From NCBI RefSeq assembly GCF_009377175.1, contig NZ_VJZD01000076.1, forward strand, positions 1 through 36,893: a DNA stretch of 36,893 nt, written 5' to 3'. The notes below the pieces were generated by a model that was not told the origin of the DNA, searched no databases, and saw only the letters and a program-made list of their open reading frames with translations. Positions 15,608 through 25,299 of the stretch are shown piece after piece. Both the position numbers and the translations under genes were made by a program. Position 1 is the first letter of the stretch; each line of letters starts with the position of its first letter. The DNA comes from Streptomyces adustus (GTDB lineage Bacteria > Actinomycetota > Actinomycetes > Streptomycetales > Streptomycetaceae).

Positions 15608-16695
15608 CCGAGCACGAGACGCAGCCCACAGCGGACCGAGAACGCACGCCCGCCCGGACGAGCGACAATTCCGCCAGGCAGGATGCACCCCAGCACGAGG
15701 CGGCCAGGCAGGATGCACCCCAGCAGGACGCATCCCAGCAGGACGCACCCGGGCAGGACGGGCCGCACGACGCACGCCATGAAGACGGAGCACAGGTGAG
15801 TACGGACAGCACACCGCCCGGGAACCCGGACGCGGTCATCCCCGAGCTGGTGATCATCTCCGGTATGTCGGGGGCCGGACGCTCGACGGCCGCCAAGTGC
15901 CTGGAGGACCTCGGCTGGTTCGTCGTCGACAACCTCCCGCCCGCCCTGATCCCCACCATGGTGGAGCTCGGCGCCCGCTCGCAGGGCAACGTGGCACGGA
16001 TCGCGGTCGTCGTCGACGTGCGCGGACGCCGCTTCTTCGACAACCTCCGCGAGTCCCTCGCGGACCTCGACGTCCGGGGCGTCACGCACCGGGTCGTCTT
16101 CCTGGAGTCCTCGGACGACGCCCTGGTGCGCCGCTTCGAGTCGGTGCGCCGCCCGCACCCGCTCCAGGGCGACGGCCGGATCGTCGACGGCATCGCCGCC
16201 GAGCGCGAGCTGCTGCGTGAGCTGCGCGGCGACGCCGACCTGGTGATCGACACCTCCAGCCTGAACGTGCACGAGCTGCGCGCCAAGATGGACGCCCAGT
16301 TCGCCGGGGAGGAGGAGCCGGAGCTGCGGGCCACCGTCATGTCCTTCGGCTTCAAGTACGGTCTCCCGGTCGACGCCGACCTGGTCGTGGACATGCGCTT
16401 CCTGCCCAACCCGCACTGGGTCCCCGAGCTGCGCCCCTTCACCGGGGTCAACGAGGAGGTGGCGGCGTACGTCTTCAACCAGCCCGGCGCGAAGGAGTTC
16501 CTCGATCGCTACGCGGAGCTCCTGCAACTGGTTGCCGCGGGCTATCGCCGTGAGGGCAAGCGTTATGTGACGATCGCGGTCGGCTGCACGGGCGGGAAGC
16601 ACCGTTCGGTCGCGATGTCGGAGAAACTTGCCGCGCGCCTTGCGGCCGAGGGTGTGGAGACGGTGGTCGTACACCGGGACATGGGACGGGAATGA
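15604..16695 (+). CDS. rapZ: RapZ / YvcJ-family nucleotide-binding protein
   Basis: 363 residues from ATG 15604, which overlaps the uvrC stop as ATGA. RapZ/YvcJ proteins bind nucleotides and RNA or nucleotide-sugar signals; in E. coli RapZ controls glucosamine-6-phosphate synthase, while the actinobacterial role is less clear. Seen: P-loop GMSGAGRST, with Arg93 in place of the usual Lys; EDLGWFVVDNLPP; and the C-terminal GCTGGKHRSV signature with RHRDMGRE-like end (VVHRDMGRE). The first 64 residues are a low-complexity Gln/Asp/Ala extension made of repeats. An in-frame GTG at 15796, preceded by GGAG at 15787-15790 with five-base spacing, would give a normal 299-residue protein and may be the real or a second start. 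Confidence 0.92.
   Translation: MTEHETQPTADRERTPARTSDNSARQDAPQHEAARQDAPQQDASQQDAPGQDGPHDARHEDGAQVSTDSTPPGNPDAVIPELVIISGMSGAGRSTAAKCLEDLGWFVVDNLPPALIPTMVELGARSQGNVARIAVVVDVRGRRFFDNLRESLADLDVRGVTHRVVFLESSDDALVRRFESVRRPHPLQGDGRIVDGIAAERELLRELRGDADLVIDTSSLNVHELRAKMDAQFAGEEEPELRATVMSFGFKYGLPVDADLVVDMRFLPNPHWVPELRPFTGVNEEVAAYVFNQPGAKEFLDRYAELLQLVAAGYRREGKRYVTIAVGCTGGKHRSVAMSEKLAARLAAEGVETVVVHRDMGRE
15673..15750 (+). repeat. Direct repeats in the 5' end of rapZ
   Basis: A 23-bp exact repeat occurs at 15673-15695 and 15703-15725 (30-bp offset, ten codons), followed by shorter CAGCAGGACGCA-type units to about 15750. It encodes ARQDAPQ and QQDA repeats. Unit lengths are multiples of three, so copy-number change would keep the frame. 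Confidence 0.85.
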
Positions 16696-17759
16696 CGGCA
16701 CGAACTCTGCGGCTGGGCCGACTGCGCCGGGGGGTACCCGACGGGCGCGTGAACCGGCCGGTCGAGGCCCGCGGCGGCAAGCCCCGCCGCCGCGGCGCCC
16801 AGCCCAAGGTCGTCGCCCTCGGCGGCGGCATGGGCCTGTCCGCCTCGCTCGCCGCGCTGCGCCGGATCACCGGCGACCTCACCGCCGTCGTCACGGTGGC
16901 CGACGACGGCGGCTCCAGCGGACGCCTGCGCGACGAGCTGGGCGTGCTGCCGCCCGGCGACCTGCGCAAGGCGCTGGCCGCGCTGTGCGGCGACGACGAC
17001 TGGGGCCAGACCTGGGCCCGCGTCATCCAGCACCGCTTCGAGTCCAAGGGCGACCTGCACGAGCACGCGGTCGGCAATCTGCTGATCGTCGCCCTGTGGG
17101 AGCAGCTCGGCGACCATGTGCAGGCCCTGGACCTGGTCGGCAAGCTGCTCGGCGCGCACGGGCGGGTGCTGCCCATGTCCGCCGTGCCGCTGGAACTCCA
17201 GGCCCTGGTCCGCGGCCACGACCCGGACCGGCCCGAGGAGACGGACACCGTCCGCGGCCAGGCGACGGTCGCCCTCACCCCCGGTGAGGTGCAGTCCGTG
17301 CACCTCGTGCCGAACGACCCGCCCGCCGTGCCCGAGGCCGTCGCCGCGGTGCTCGACGCGGACTGGGTGGTGCTCGGCCCCGGCTCCTGGTTCTCCTCGG
17401 TCATCCCGCACCTGCTGGTGCCGGAACTCCTGGACGCGCTCACGCAGACCAAGGCACGCCGGGTACTCTCCCTGAACCTCGCACCGCAGCCCGGAGAAAC
17501 CGAAGGGTTCTCCCCGCAGCGTCATTTGGAGGTTTTGGGACGACACGCCCCTAAACTCGCCCTGGACGTGGTGCTGGCCGACGAGGCCGCCGTGCCCGAC
17601 CGCGACTCGCTGACCGAAGCCGCCAACCGGTTCGGGGCCGCGGTCGAGCTGGCGCCGGTGGCCCGGGCCGATGGGACTTCGCGGCACGACCCGGAGCTCC
17701 TCGCCGCCGCGTACGACCGTATTTTTCGGATGCATGGAAGGATCGGCCCATGGCGATGA
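16692..17759 (+). CDS. yvcK: YvcK/CofD-like protein (gluconeogenesis factor)
   Basis: 355 residues. The family (YvcK in Bacillus, CuvA in mycobacteria) binds UDP-sugars and is needed for cell-wall precursor flux on gluconeogenic carbon. Seen: the glycine-rich start VVALGGGMGLSASLAAL near residue 40, VADDGGSSGRLRDELG, GDLHEHAVGNLLIVAL and VVLGPGSWFSSVIPHLL, all family hallmarks. The first 36 residues are Arg-rich and probably unstructured; GTG 16750 is an alternative start. The ATG overlaps the rapZ stop by four bases and the 3' end overlaps whiA by ten, so translation is likely coupled along uvrC-rapZ-yvcK-whiA. Confidence 0.93.
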   Translation: MTARTLRLGRLRRGVPDGRVNRPVEARGGKPRRRGAQPKVVALGGGMGLSASLAALRRITGDLTAVVTVADDGGSSGRLRDELGVLPPGDLRKALAALCGDDDWGQTWARVIQHRFESKGDLHEHAVGNLLIVALWEQLGDHVQALDLVGKLLGAHGRVLPMSAVPLELQALVRGHDPDRPEETDTVRGQATVALTPGEVQSVHLVPNDPPAVPEAVAAVLDADWVVLGPGSWFSSVIPHLLVPELLDALTQTKARRVLSLNLAPQPGETEGFSPQRHLEVLGRHAPKLALDVVLADEAAVPDRDSLTEAANRFGAAVELAPVARADGTSRHDPELLAAAYDRIFRMHGRIGPWR

Positions 17760-18739
17760 CGGCAGCGGTGAAGGATGAGATCTCCCGGCTCCCCGTCACC
17801 CGGACCTGCTGCAGAAAGGCGGAGGTCTCGGCCATCCTGCGGTTCGCCGGCGGCCTTCACCTGGTGAGCGGGCGCATCGTGATCGAGGCGGAGCTGGACA
17901 CCGCGATGGCGGCCCGCCGGCTCAAGCGGGACGTCCTGGAGATCTTCGGCCACACTTCCGAGCTGATCGTGATGGCGCCGGGCGGTCTGCGCCGCGGCTC
18001 GCGCTATGTGGTGCGGGTGGTCGCGGGCGGCGACCAGCTGGCCCGGCAGACCGGTCTGGTGGACGGCCGCGGCCGCCCGATCCGCGGTCTGCCCCCGCAG
18101 GTGGTCTCCGGGGCCACCTGTGACGCCGAGGCGGCCTGGCGCGGGGCGTTCCTGGCGCACGGCTCGCTGACCGAGCCCGGCCGCTCGTCGTCCCTGGAGG
18201 TGACCTGCCCGGGTCCGGAGGCCGCCCTCGCCCTGGTCGGCGCCGCCCGTCGGCTGTCCATCGCGGCGAAGGCCCGCGAGGTCCGCGGGGTGGACCGGGT
18301 CGTGGTCCGGGACGGCGACGCGATCGGCGCGCTGCTCACCCGGCTCGGCGCGCACGAGTCCGTGCTGGCCTGGGAGGAGCGGCGGATGCGCCGCGAGGTA
18401 CGCGCCACGGCGAACCGCCTGGCCAACTTCGACGACGCCAACCTGCGCCGCTCGGCCCGTGCGGCCGTCGCCGCGGGCGCCCGGGTCCAGCGCGCCCTGG
18501 AGATCCTCGCCGACGAGGTGCCCGAGCACCTGGCGGCCGCGGGCCGGCTGCGCATGGAGCACAAGCAGGCCTCCCTGGAGGAGCTGGGCGCGCTCGCCGA
18601 CCCGCCGCTGACCAAGGACGCGGTCGCCGGCCGGATCCGCCGGCTGCTGGCGATGGCCGACAAGCGGGCCTCCGATCTGGGCATCCCGGGCACCGAGGCC
18701 AACATCTCCGAGGACCTGGCCGACAACCTGGTCGGCTGA
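17750..18739 (+). CDS. whiA: Sporulation transcription regulator WhiA
   Basis: 329 residues, nearly identical in reading to S. coelicolor WhiA. It acts with WhiB to switch aerial hyphae from growth to septation, activating ftsZ, ftsK and others at GACAC sites. The N-terminal two thirds is a LAGLIDADG-homing-endonuclease-like fold without nuclease residues (AILRFAGGLHLVSG and WRGAFLAHGSLTEPG mark the two repeats). The C-terminal helix-turn-helix is visible as HKQASLEELGALADPPLTKD followed by a basic helix. Start ATG 17750 has GGAAGG ten bases upstream; ATG 17756 is possible. It begins inside yvcK. A strong terminator follows, ending the operon. Confidence 0.97.
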   Translation: MAMTAAVKDEISRLPVTRTCCRKAEVSAILRFAGGLHLVSGRIVIEAELDTAMAARRLKRDVLEIFGHTSELIVMAPGGLRRGSRYVVRVVAGGDQLARQTGLVDGRGRPIRGLPPQVVSGATCDAEAAWRGAFLAHGSLTEPGRSSSLEVTCPGPEAALALVGAARRLSIAAKAREVRGVDRVVVRDGDAIGALLTRLGAHESVLAWEERRMRREVRATANRLANFDDANLRRSARAAVAAGARVQRALEILADEVPEHLAAAGRLRMEHKQASLEELGALADPPLTKDAVAGRIRRLLAMADKRASDLGIPGTEANISEDLADNLVG

Positions 18740-18755
18740 TCCGACCGTGGCCGAC

Positions 18756-18795
18756 ACGCCGGTGCCCCTGCCCGAGGGGCACCGGGCACCGGCGT
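18756..18795 (+). terminator. Terminator after whiA
   Basis: ACGCCGGTGCCC (18756-18767) pairs perfectly with GGGCACCGGCGT (18784-18795); an inner GTGCCCC/GGGGCAC pairing is an alternative. T-containing sequence (TTGTCCGTCTTT) follows. It separates the whiA operon from the carboxypeptidase. Confidence 0.8.
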
Positions 18796-18888
18796 TTGTC
18801 CGTCTTTGATGCACTCTTGACTGGATCATGAAGTGTCATGAGCCTGGCAGGTGTTCGTCGTCGTGGCGGACCACTGCTAGGGGGGTTC

Positions 18889-21846
18889 ATGAGACACAGA
18901 GCGAGATCGATCCTCGCTGTCGGCGCGCTCCTGATCGGCGGAGCGAGCATCGCACCCATCGCCCAGGCACAGAGCGGACACCCGACGCCCACGTCCGGAC
19001 CGGACGAGGTCAAGGTCTACCGCGCCGAGATCACCAAGCAGCAGTTACCCCTGCTGCTGGCCGCCGGACAGGACGGCCAGGAACTCGCCGAACAGGCGCC
19101 CGACCAGGGCACGGCCGACGTCGAGGTCTACCTCACCGACGACCAGGCGCGGAAGCTGGAACGGCAGGGCGTCGACCTCACCGAGCACACCCTCTCGGCC
19201 AAGGCGGAGAACCGCGTCGCGGCCGCCGCCGAGCACGTGTTCCGCCCGTACAGCGGCAGCGGCGGTCTGAAGGAGGAGATCGTCAGGACCGGTCAGGAGA
19301 ACCCCGGCCTCACCAAGGTCGTCTCCATCGGAAAGACGGTCGACGGCCAGGACATCCTCGCGCTCAAACTGACCAAGGGCGCCAAGAAGTCCCGGGACGG
19401 CTCCAAGCCCTCCGTGCTGTACATGTCCAACCAGCACGCGCGCGAGTGGATCACGCCGGAGATGACCAGGCGGCTGCTGCACTACTACCTGGACAACTAC
19501 AAGACCGACCGGCGGATCAAGAAGATCGTCGACTCCACCGAACTGTGGTTCGTGCTGTCGGCCAACCCCGACGGCTACGACTACACCTTCCAGAACAGCG
19601 ACACCCGCCTGTGGCGCAAGAACCTGCGGGACGTCAACGGCGACGGCGTCATCAGCACCGGTGACGGCGTCGACCTCAACCGCAACTTCGCCTACAAGTG
19701 GGGCTACGACGACGAGGGCTCGTCCCCCAATCCCACCAGCGAGACCTACCGCGGCGCGGCCCCGGCCTCCGAGCCCGAGACGAAGGCGCTGGACGCGTTC
19801 GAGAAGCGGATCGGCTTCACGTACGGCATCAACTACCACTCGGCCGCCGAGCTGCTCCTCTACGGCGTCGGCTGGCAGGTCGCCACGCCGACCCCGGACG
19901 ACGTCCTGTACAAGGCGCTGGCCGGCACCCCCGACAACTCCGCGATCCCGGGCTACCACCCGCAGGTCTCCTCGGAGCTCTACACCACCAACGGCGAGGC
20001 GGACGGACACGCCGGCAACGTCAACGGCATGGCGATGTTCACCCCCGAGATGTCGACCTGCCAGACCGCGTCGAACCTGGACCCGAACGACACCTGGAAC
20101 GCCTCCGACTGCCAGTCGGTCTTCAACTTCCCGGACGACGAGAAGCTGATCCAGCAGGAGTTCGCCAAGAACGTCCCGTTCGCGCTCTCCGTCGCCGAGA
20201 CCGCGGCCCACCCCGACCGGCCCTCGTCCTCGGTCGGCCTGAGCGCCGCCGACTTCACCCCGGCCGCGTTCCCGACCTCGTACGCGCGCGGCGCCGACCA
20301 GCAGGTCTCCGTCGTCGTGCGCAGGTCGGTCCGGGACAAGGAGCTCAGGTACCGCGTCAACGGCGGCCGTACCCACGACCAGGCGCTCAGGGCCTGGAAG
20401 GGCGGCGAGACCTACGGCGGGGCCGACAACCTCTACTTCGACGAGTACCGGGCCGAGGTCCGCGGCGGCGCGCCGGGCGACAAGGTCGAGGTGTGGTTCA
20501 CCGGCAGGTCCCCGAACGGGAAACCCACCGCCAGCGAGCACTTCACGTACACCGTCGCCGAACGGGCCAAGGCCGACACGCTCGTCGTCGCGGAGGAGGG
20601 CGCGAGCGCCGTACAGGCGCAGACGTACGTGGACGCGCTGAAGGCCAACGGCCGCAAGGCGGTCGTCTGGGACGTCGCCGCCCAGGGCGCCCCCGACGCG
20701 CTCGGCGTGCTGGACCACTTCCGGACGGTCGTCCACTACACGGGCGCGGGCCGGCCGGGCAACCCCACCCAGCTCCAGCTGCGCGCCTACCTCAACGAGG
20801 GCGGCAAGCTGATCGAGGCGGGCGAGCAGGCCGGCGGCAGCGTGGACCTCGGCGACGGCACGCTCTCGAACGACTTCAGCCAGTACTACCTGGGCGCCTA
20901 CTCGCGTACGTCGACGCCCGGAGCCACCGGCTTCACCGGTTCCGGAGCCCTCGCCGGCGCCGGCGGCGCGCTCGGCCCCGCGGCCGGCAACCCGCTCGAC
21001 CGGGCGGGTACCTACGGGGTCACCTCCGACGAGCTGCCCACGGCCGGCTACCCGCAGTTCACGAGCGCGGGCGCGGGCCAGTTCGCCGGGACCGTCAACC
21101 CGTACGGGCCGTACAGCGGTTCGGGCATGGCGGCCGCGGTGCACACCGACGACGCCTACAAGCGCCTCACCCGCACCATCGACCTCACCGGCGTCAGCGC
21201 CGCCGACAGGCCCACCCTGCACGGCCGACTGCTGTGGGACACCGAACCGGGCTACGACAACGCCGTCGTCGAGGCGCACACGGTGGGCGCCGAGGACTGG
21301 ACGACGCTGCCCGAGGCGGGCGGCGCCACCGGCACCGCGGTCCCGGCCGAGTGCGGCGCGGGCTTCTACATCGGTGAACACCCCTGGCTGAAGCACTATC
21401 TGACGCTGACGTCGAGTGGCTGCACGGCCACCGGCAGCAGTGGCTCCTGGAACGCCTTCACCGGCGCCTCCGCCGGCTGGCAGCAGGTCGACTTCGACCT
21501 GAGCGCGTACGCCGGCCGGTCCGTCGAGGTCTCCCTCGCCTATGTCACCGACCCGGGCAGCGGCGGCCACGGCGTCCTCGCCGACGACCTGGCGCTCGTC
21601 GTCGGCGGCACCGCCACCCAGACCGAGGGATTCGAGACATCCCTCGGTGCCTGGCAGGTCACCGGGCCGCCCGCGGGCAGCCCCGCCGTCCTCAAGGACT
21701 GGGCGCGCACCGGAGCGCTGTTCCGCACATATGGAGCGGTCACCACGGACGACACCGTGCTGCTCGGCTTCGGCCTGGAACACGTCACCGCGGCGGCCGA
21801 CCGAACAGCCCTGATCGGCAAGGCGCTCAAGGCACTCGGCGGATAA
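18889..21846 (+). CDS. Secreted M14 zinc carboxypeptidase with C-terminal immune-inhibitor-A-like domain
   Basis: 985 residues. A Sec signal peptide (MRHRARSILAVGALLIGG..., cleavage after AQA near residue 27) is followed by a propeptide-like region to about 120. The M14 domain holds zinc ligands His183 and Glu186 (NQHAREW) and His317 (NYHSAAE), substrate-binding Asn264-Arg265 (DLNRNF) and the general base Glu387 (FTPEMS). After about 470 come a beta-sandwich-like part, a Rossmann-like segment (VVHYTGAGRPGNPTQLQL, then LNEGGKLIEAGEQ) and a 760-950 module like the C-terminal domain of M6 immune inhibitor A proteases (GWQQVDFDLSAYAGRSVEVS). ATG 18889 has AGGGGGG directly upstream; a GC-rich in-frame ATG at 18838 lacks this. 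It probably trims C-terminal residues of extracellular peptides. Confidence 0.92.
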   Translation: MRHRARSILAVGALLIGGASIAPIAQAQSGHPTPTSGPDEVKVYRAEITKQQLPLLLAAGQDGQELAEQAPDQGTADVEVYLTDDQARKLERQGVDLTEHTLSAKAENRVAAAAEHVFRPYSGSGGLKEEIVRTGQENPGLTKVVSIGKTVDGQDILALKLTKGAKKSRDGSKPSVLYMSNQHAREWITPEMTRRLLHYYLDNYKTDRRIKKIVDSTELWFVLSANPDGYDYTFQNSDTRLWRKNLRDVNGDGVISTGDGVDLNRNFAYKWGYDDEGSSPNPTSETYRGAAPASEPETKALDAFEKRIGFTYGINYHSAAELLLYGVGWQVATPTPDDVLYKALAGTPDNSAIPGYHPQVSSELYTTNGEADGHAGNVNGMAMFTPEMSTCQTASNLDPNDTWNASDCQSVFNFPDDEKLIQQEFAKNVPFALSVAETAAHPDRPSSSVGLSAADFTPAAFPTSYARGADQQVSVVVRRSVRDKELRYRVNGGRTHDQALRAWKGGETYGGADNLYFDEYRAEVRGGAPGDKVEVWFTGRSPNGKPTASEHFTYTVAERAKADTLVVAEEGASAVQAQTYVDALKANGRKAVVWDVAAQGAPDALGVLDHFRTVVHYTGAGRPGNPTQLQLRAYLNEGGKLIEAGEQAGGSVDLGDGTLSNDFSQYYLGAYSRTSTPGATGFTGSGALAGAGGALGPAAGNPLDRAGTYGVTSDELPTAGYPQFTSAGAGQFAGTVNPYGPYSGSGMAAAVHTDDAYKRLTRTIDLTGVSAADRPTLHGRLLWDTEPGYDNAVVEAHTVGAEDWTTLPEAGGATGTAVPAECGAGFYIGEHPWLKHYLTLTSSGCTATGSSGSWNAFTGASAGWQQVDFDLSAYAGRSVEVSLAYVTDPGSGGHGVLADDLALVVGGTATQTEGFETSLGAWQVTGPPAGSPAVLKDWARTGALFRTYGAVTTDDTVLLGFGLEHVTAAADRTALIGKALKALGG

Positions 21847-21875
21847 CACCGGGTGACGATCGCATGATAGAAGCG

Positions 21876-21911
21876 GGCGGTCCGTACCCCTACTGGCGGG
21901 TACGGACCGCC
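21876..21911 (+). terminator. Terminator after the carboxypeptidase
   Basis: GGCGGTCCGTACCC (21876-21889) and its exact complement (21898-21911) form a 14-bp stem with an eight-base loop, 30 bases past the stop. The remainder of the gap to 22036 should hold the gap promoter; TAGGGT at 21960-21965 is a possible -10, but no clear -35 is seen. Confidence 0.75.
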
Positions 21912-22036
21912 TCGCCGCGTATGGGGCGTCTCAATGTCACTCCGGGAGTCTCCGAGGGGTAGGGTCGTAGGCGGTCGGGGACATCCCATTTAGCTCGCCG
22001 GTGTCGCAACCGGCGTACCAACGAGGAGATCGGTTC

Positions 22037-23047
<1,011 letters not shown>

Positions 23048-23071
23048 TCGCCGAATCAGACACCTCGATGT

Positions 23072-23120
23072 GAGTGCAGGGCTCGGGCAGCGCACAGGCG
23101 CGCTGTCCGAGCCCTGACTC
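23072..23120 (+). terminator. Long hairpin between gap and pgk
   Basis: CAGGGCTCGGGCAGCGC (23077-23093) pairs with GCGCTGTCCGAGCCCTG (23100-23116) with one G-U pair and a six-base loop; GAGT/ACTC extend the stem. It lies 25 bases after gap and 50 before pgk, so it may attenuate transcription inside the operon or set the 3' end of a separate gap mRNA. Confidence 0.75.
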
Positions 23121-23171
23121 GCGTGCAGAACAGCCCTCTTCCGAACACGAGCCCTCTCGGGAGTCCCCTTC

Positions 23172-24383
23172 ATGAAGACGATCGACGAACTTCTCGCCTC
23201 CGGCGTGGACGGCAAGCGGGTTTTCGTCCGCGCCGACCTCAACGTGCCGCTGGCCGACGGCGTGATCACCGACGACGGCCGCATCCGCGCCGTCCTGCCC
23301 ACCGTCAAGGCCCTCGCGCAGGCGGGCGCCAAGGTGGTCGTGGCCTCGCACCTGGGCCGCCCCAAGGGCGCTCCGGACCCCGCCTTCTCCCTGCTGCCCG
23401 CCGCCGAGCGGCTCGCCGAACTCCTCGGCGCCCCGGTCGCGTTCGCGCAGGACACCGTCGGCCCCGCCGCCCACGACGCCGTGGACGGCCTCCAGCCCGG
23501 CCAGGTCGCGGTCATCGAGAACCTGCGCTTCAACGCCGGCGAGACGTCCAAGGACGACACCGAGCGCGGCGAGTTCGCCGACCGGCTCGCCGCCCTGGCC
23601 GACGTCTACGTGGGCGACGGCTTCGGTGCCGTGCACCGCAAGCACGCCTCCGTGTACGACCTGCCGGCCCGCCTGCCGCACTACGCCGGCTACCTCATCG
23701 CCACCGAGGTCGGCGTCCTGAAGAAGCTCACCGAGGACGTCGCGCGCCCCTACGTCGTCGCGCTCGGCGGCTCCAAGGTCTCCGACAAGCTCGCCGTCAT
23801 CGACCAGCTGCTCGGCAAGGCCGACCGCATCCTCATCGGCGGCGGCATGGCCTTCACCTTCCTCAAGGCCAAGGGCTACGAGGTCGGCACCTCGCTGCTC
23901 CAGGAGGACCAGATCCCGGCCGTCACCGAGTACATGCAGCGCGCCGAGAAGCTGGGCGTCGAGCTGGTGCTCCCGGTCGACGTCGTGGTCTCCCCCGGAT
24001 TCCCGGACCTGAAGGCCAAGGCGCCCACCGAGCACACCGCCGTCGACGCGGACGCGATGCCCGAGGGGCAGCTGGGCCTCGACATCGGCCCGAAGACCGG
24101 CGCCCTGTACGCAGCCAAGCTCGCCGACGCCGAGACCGTGTTCTGGAACGGTCCCATGGGTGTCTTCGAACACCCCGACTACGCCGAGGGCACCAAGGCG
24201 GTCGCCCAGGCCCTGGTCGACTCCAAGGGCTTCACCGTCGTCGGCGGCGGTGATTCCGCCGCCGCGGTGCGCACCCTCGGTTTCGACGAGAACGCATTCG
24301 GCCACATCTCGACCGGCGGTGGCGCCTCCCTCGAATACCTCGAGGGCAAGACGCTCCCCGGCCTCGCCGCACTGGAGGACTGA
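23172..24383 (+). CDS. pgk: Phosphoglycerate kinase
   Basis: 403 residues, the normal length. Transfers phosphate from 1,3-bisphosphoglycerate to ADP. Seen: FVRADLNVPL with the substrate Arg/Asp/Asn set near residue 18; SHLGRPKG near residue 57; ENLRFNAGE near residue 116; the basic-patch segment FGAVHRKHASV; the hinge VALGGSKVSDKL; and the nucleotide-site VGGGDSAAAV near 358 with ISTGGGASLEYLEGK. GGGAG at 23158-23162 supports the ATG at 23172. A strong hairpin separates it from gap; tpiA begins six bases after its stop, so these two are translated from one message. Confidence 0.97.
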   Translation: MKTIDELLASGVDGKRVFVRADLNVPLADGVITDDGRIRAVLPTVKALAQAGAKVVVASHLGRPKGAPDPAFSLLPAAERLAELLGAPVAFAQDTVGPAAHDAVDGLQPGQVAVIENLRFNAGETSKDDTERGEFADRLAALADVYVGDGFGAVHRKHASVYDLPARLPHYAGYLIATEVGVLKKLTEDVARPYVVALGGSKVSDKLAVIDQLLGKADRILIGGGMAFTFLKAKGYEVGTSLLQEDQIPAVTEYMQRAEKLGVELVLPVDVVVSPGFPDLKAKAPTEHTAVDADAMPEGQLGLDIGPKTGALYAAKLADAETVFWNGPMGVFEHPDYAEGTKAVAQALVDSKGFTVVGGGDSAAAVRTLGFDENAFGHISTGGGASLEYLEGKTLPGLAALED

Positions 24384-24389
24384 CCCCGT

Positions 24390-25166
24390 ATGACCACTCG
24401 CACGCCGCTGATGGCGGGCAACTGGAAGATGAACCTCAACCACCTGGAGGCCATCGCCCACGTCCAGAAGCTCGCCTTCGCCCTCGCCGACAAGGACTAC
24501 GACGCCGTCGAGGTCGCCGTCCTGCCGCCCTTCACCGACCTGCGCTCGGTGCAGACGCTCGTCGACGGCGACAAGCTCAAGATCAAGTACGGTGCCCAGG
24601 ACCTCTCGGCACACGACTCCGGCGCCTACACCGGCGAGATCTCCGGCTCGATGCTGGCCAAGCTGAAGTGCACGTACGTGGCCATCGGCCACTCCGAGCG
24701 CCGTCAGTACCACAACGAGACCGACGAGATCGTGAATGCCAAGGTCAAGGCCGCCTACAAGCACGGCCTGACCCCCATCCTGTGCGTCGGCGAGGAGCTG
24801 GACGTCCGCGAGGCGGGCGACCACGTCACCCACACCCTCGCCCAGGTCGAGGGCGGTCTGAAGGACCTCCCCGCCGAGCAGGCCGAGTCCGTCGTGATCG
24901 CCTACGAGCCGGTCTGGGCCATCGGCACCGGCAAGGTCTGCGGCGCCGACGACGCGCAGGAGGTCTGCGCCGCGATCCGCGCCAAGCTCGCCGAGCTGTA
25001 CTCCCAGGAGCTGGCCGACAAGGTCCGCATCCAGTACGGCGGCTCGGTGAAGGCCGGAAACGTCGCCGAGATCATGGCGAAGGCCGACATCGACGGCGCC
25101 CTGGTCGGCGGTGCCTCGCTGGACGTCGACGAGTTCGTCAAGATCGTCCGCTTCCGCGACCAGTGA
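24390..25166 (+). CDS. tpiA: Triose-phosphate isomerase
   Basis: 258 residues, TIM barrel. Interconverts dihydroxyacetone phosphate and glyceraldehyde-3-phosphate. Catalytic residues are visible: Asn11 and Lys13 in AGNWKMN, His101 in AIGHSERR, Glu173 in AYEPVWAIGTGK; the C-terminal phosphate-binding loop is IQYGGSVKAGN, then DGALVGGASL. Its ribosome-binding GGAGG lies within the last codons of pgk, six bases upstream of the stop-start junction, pointing to coupled translation. The secG leader hairpin follows. Confidence 0.97.
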   Translation: MTTRTPLMAGNWKMNLNHLEAIAHVQKLAFALADKDYDAVEVAVLPPFTDLRSVQTLVDGDKLKIKYGAQDLSAHDSGAYTGEISGSMLAKLKCTYVAIGHSERRQYHNETDEIVNAKVKAAYKHGLTPILCVGEELDVREAGDHVTHTLAQVEGGLKDLPAEQAESVVIAYEPVWAIGTGKVCGADDAQEVCAAIRAKLAELYSQELADKVRIQYGGSVKAGNVAEIMAKADIDGALVGGASLDVDEFVKIVRFRDQ

Positions 25167-25232
25167 GCCGGCCGCCGGTCGGCAGTGGATCGACCGGTGA
25201 GTAGGCTCTGGCGGCGATCCGTCGTACCCTTG

Positions 25233-25265
25233 CGGGGGCCGGGACTCCACGAGTCCGGGCCCCCG
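25233..25265 (+). terminator. Hairpin between tpiA and secG
   Basis: CGGGGGCCGGGACTC (25233-25247) pairs with GAGTCCGGGCCCCCG (25251-25265), with one mismatch in 15 and a three-base loop. It lies 66 bases after tpiA and 35 before secG, so it may end the glycolytic message or act as a secG leader structure. Confidence 0.7.
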
Positions 25266-25299
25266 TCGTCCATCCAGTTCCGAGGAAGTTGGTCCAGTC

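Noticed and set aside
18751..18900. WhiA self-binding GACAC sites just after whiA
   Set aside because: Two GACAC pentamers occur, but such a short motif is expected by chance in this composition and they lie beyond the gene.
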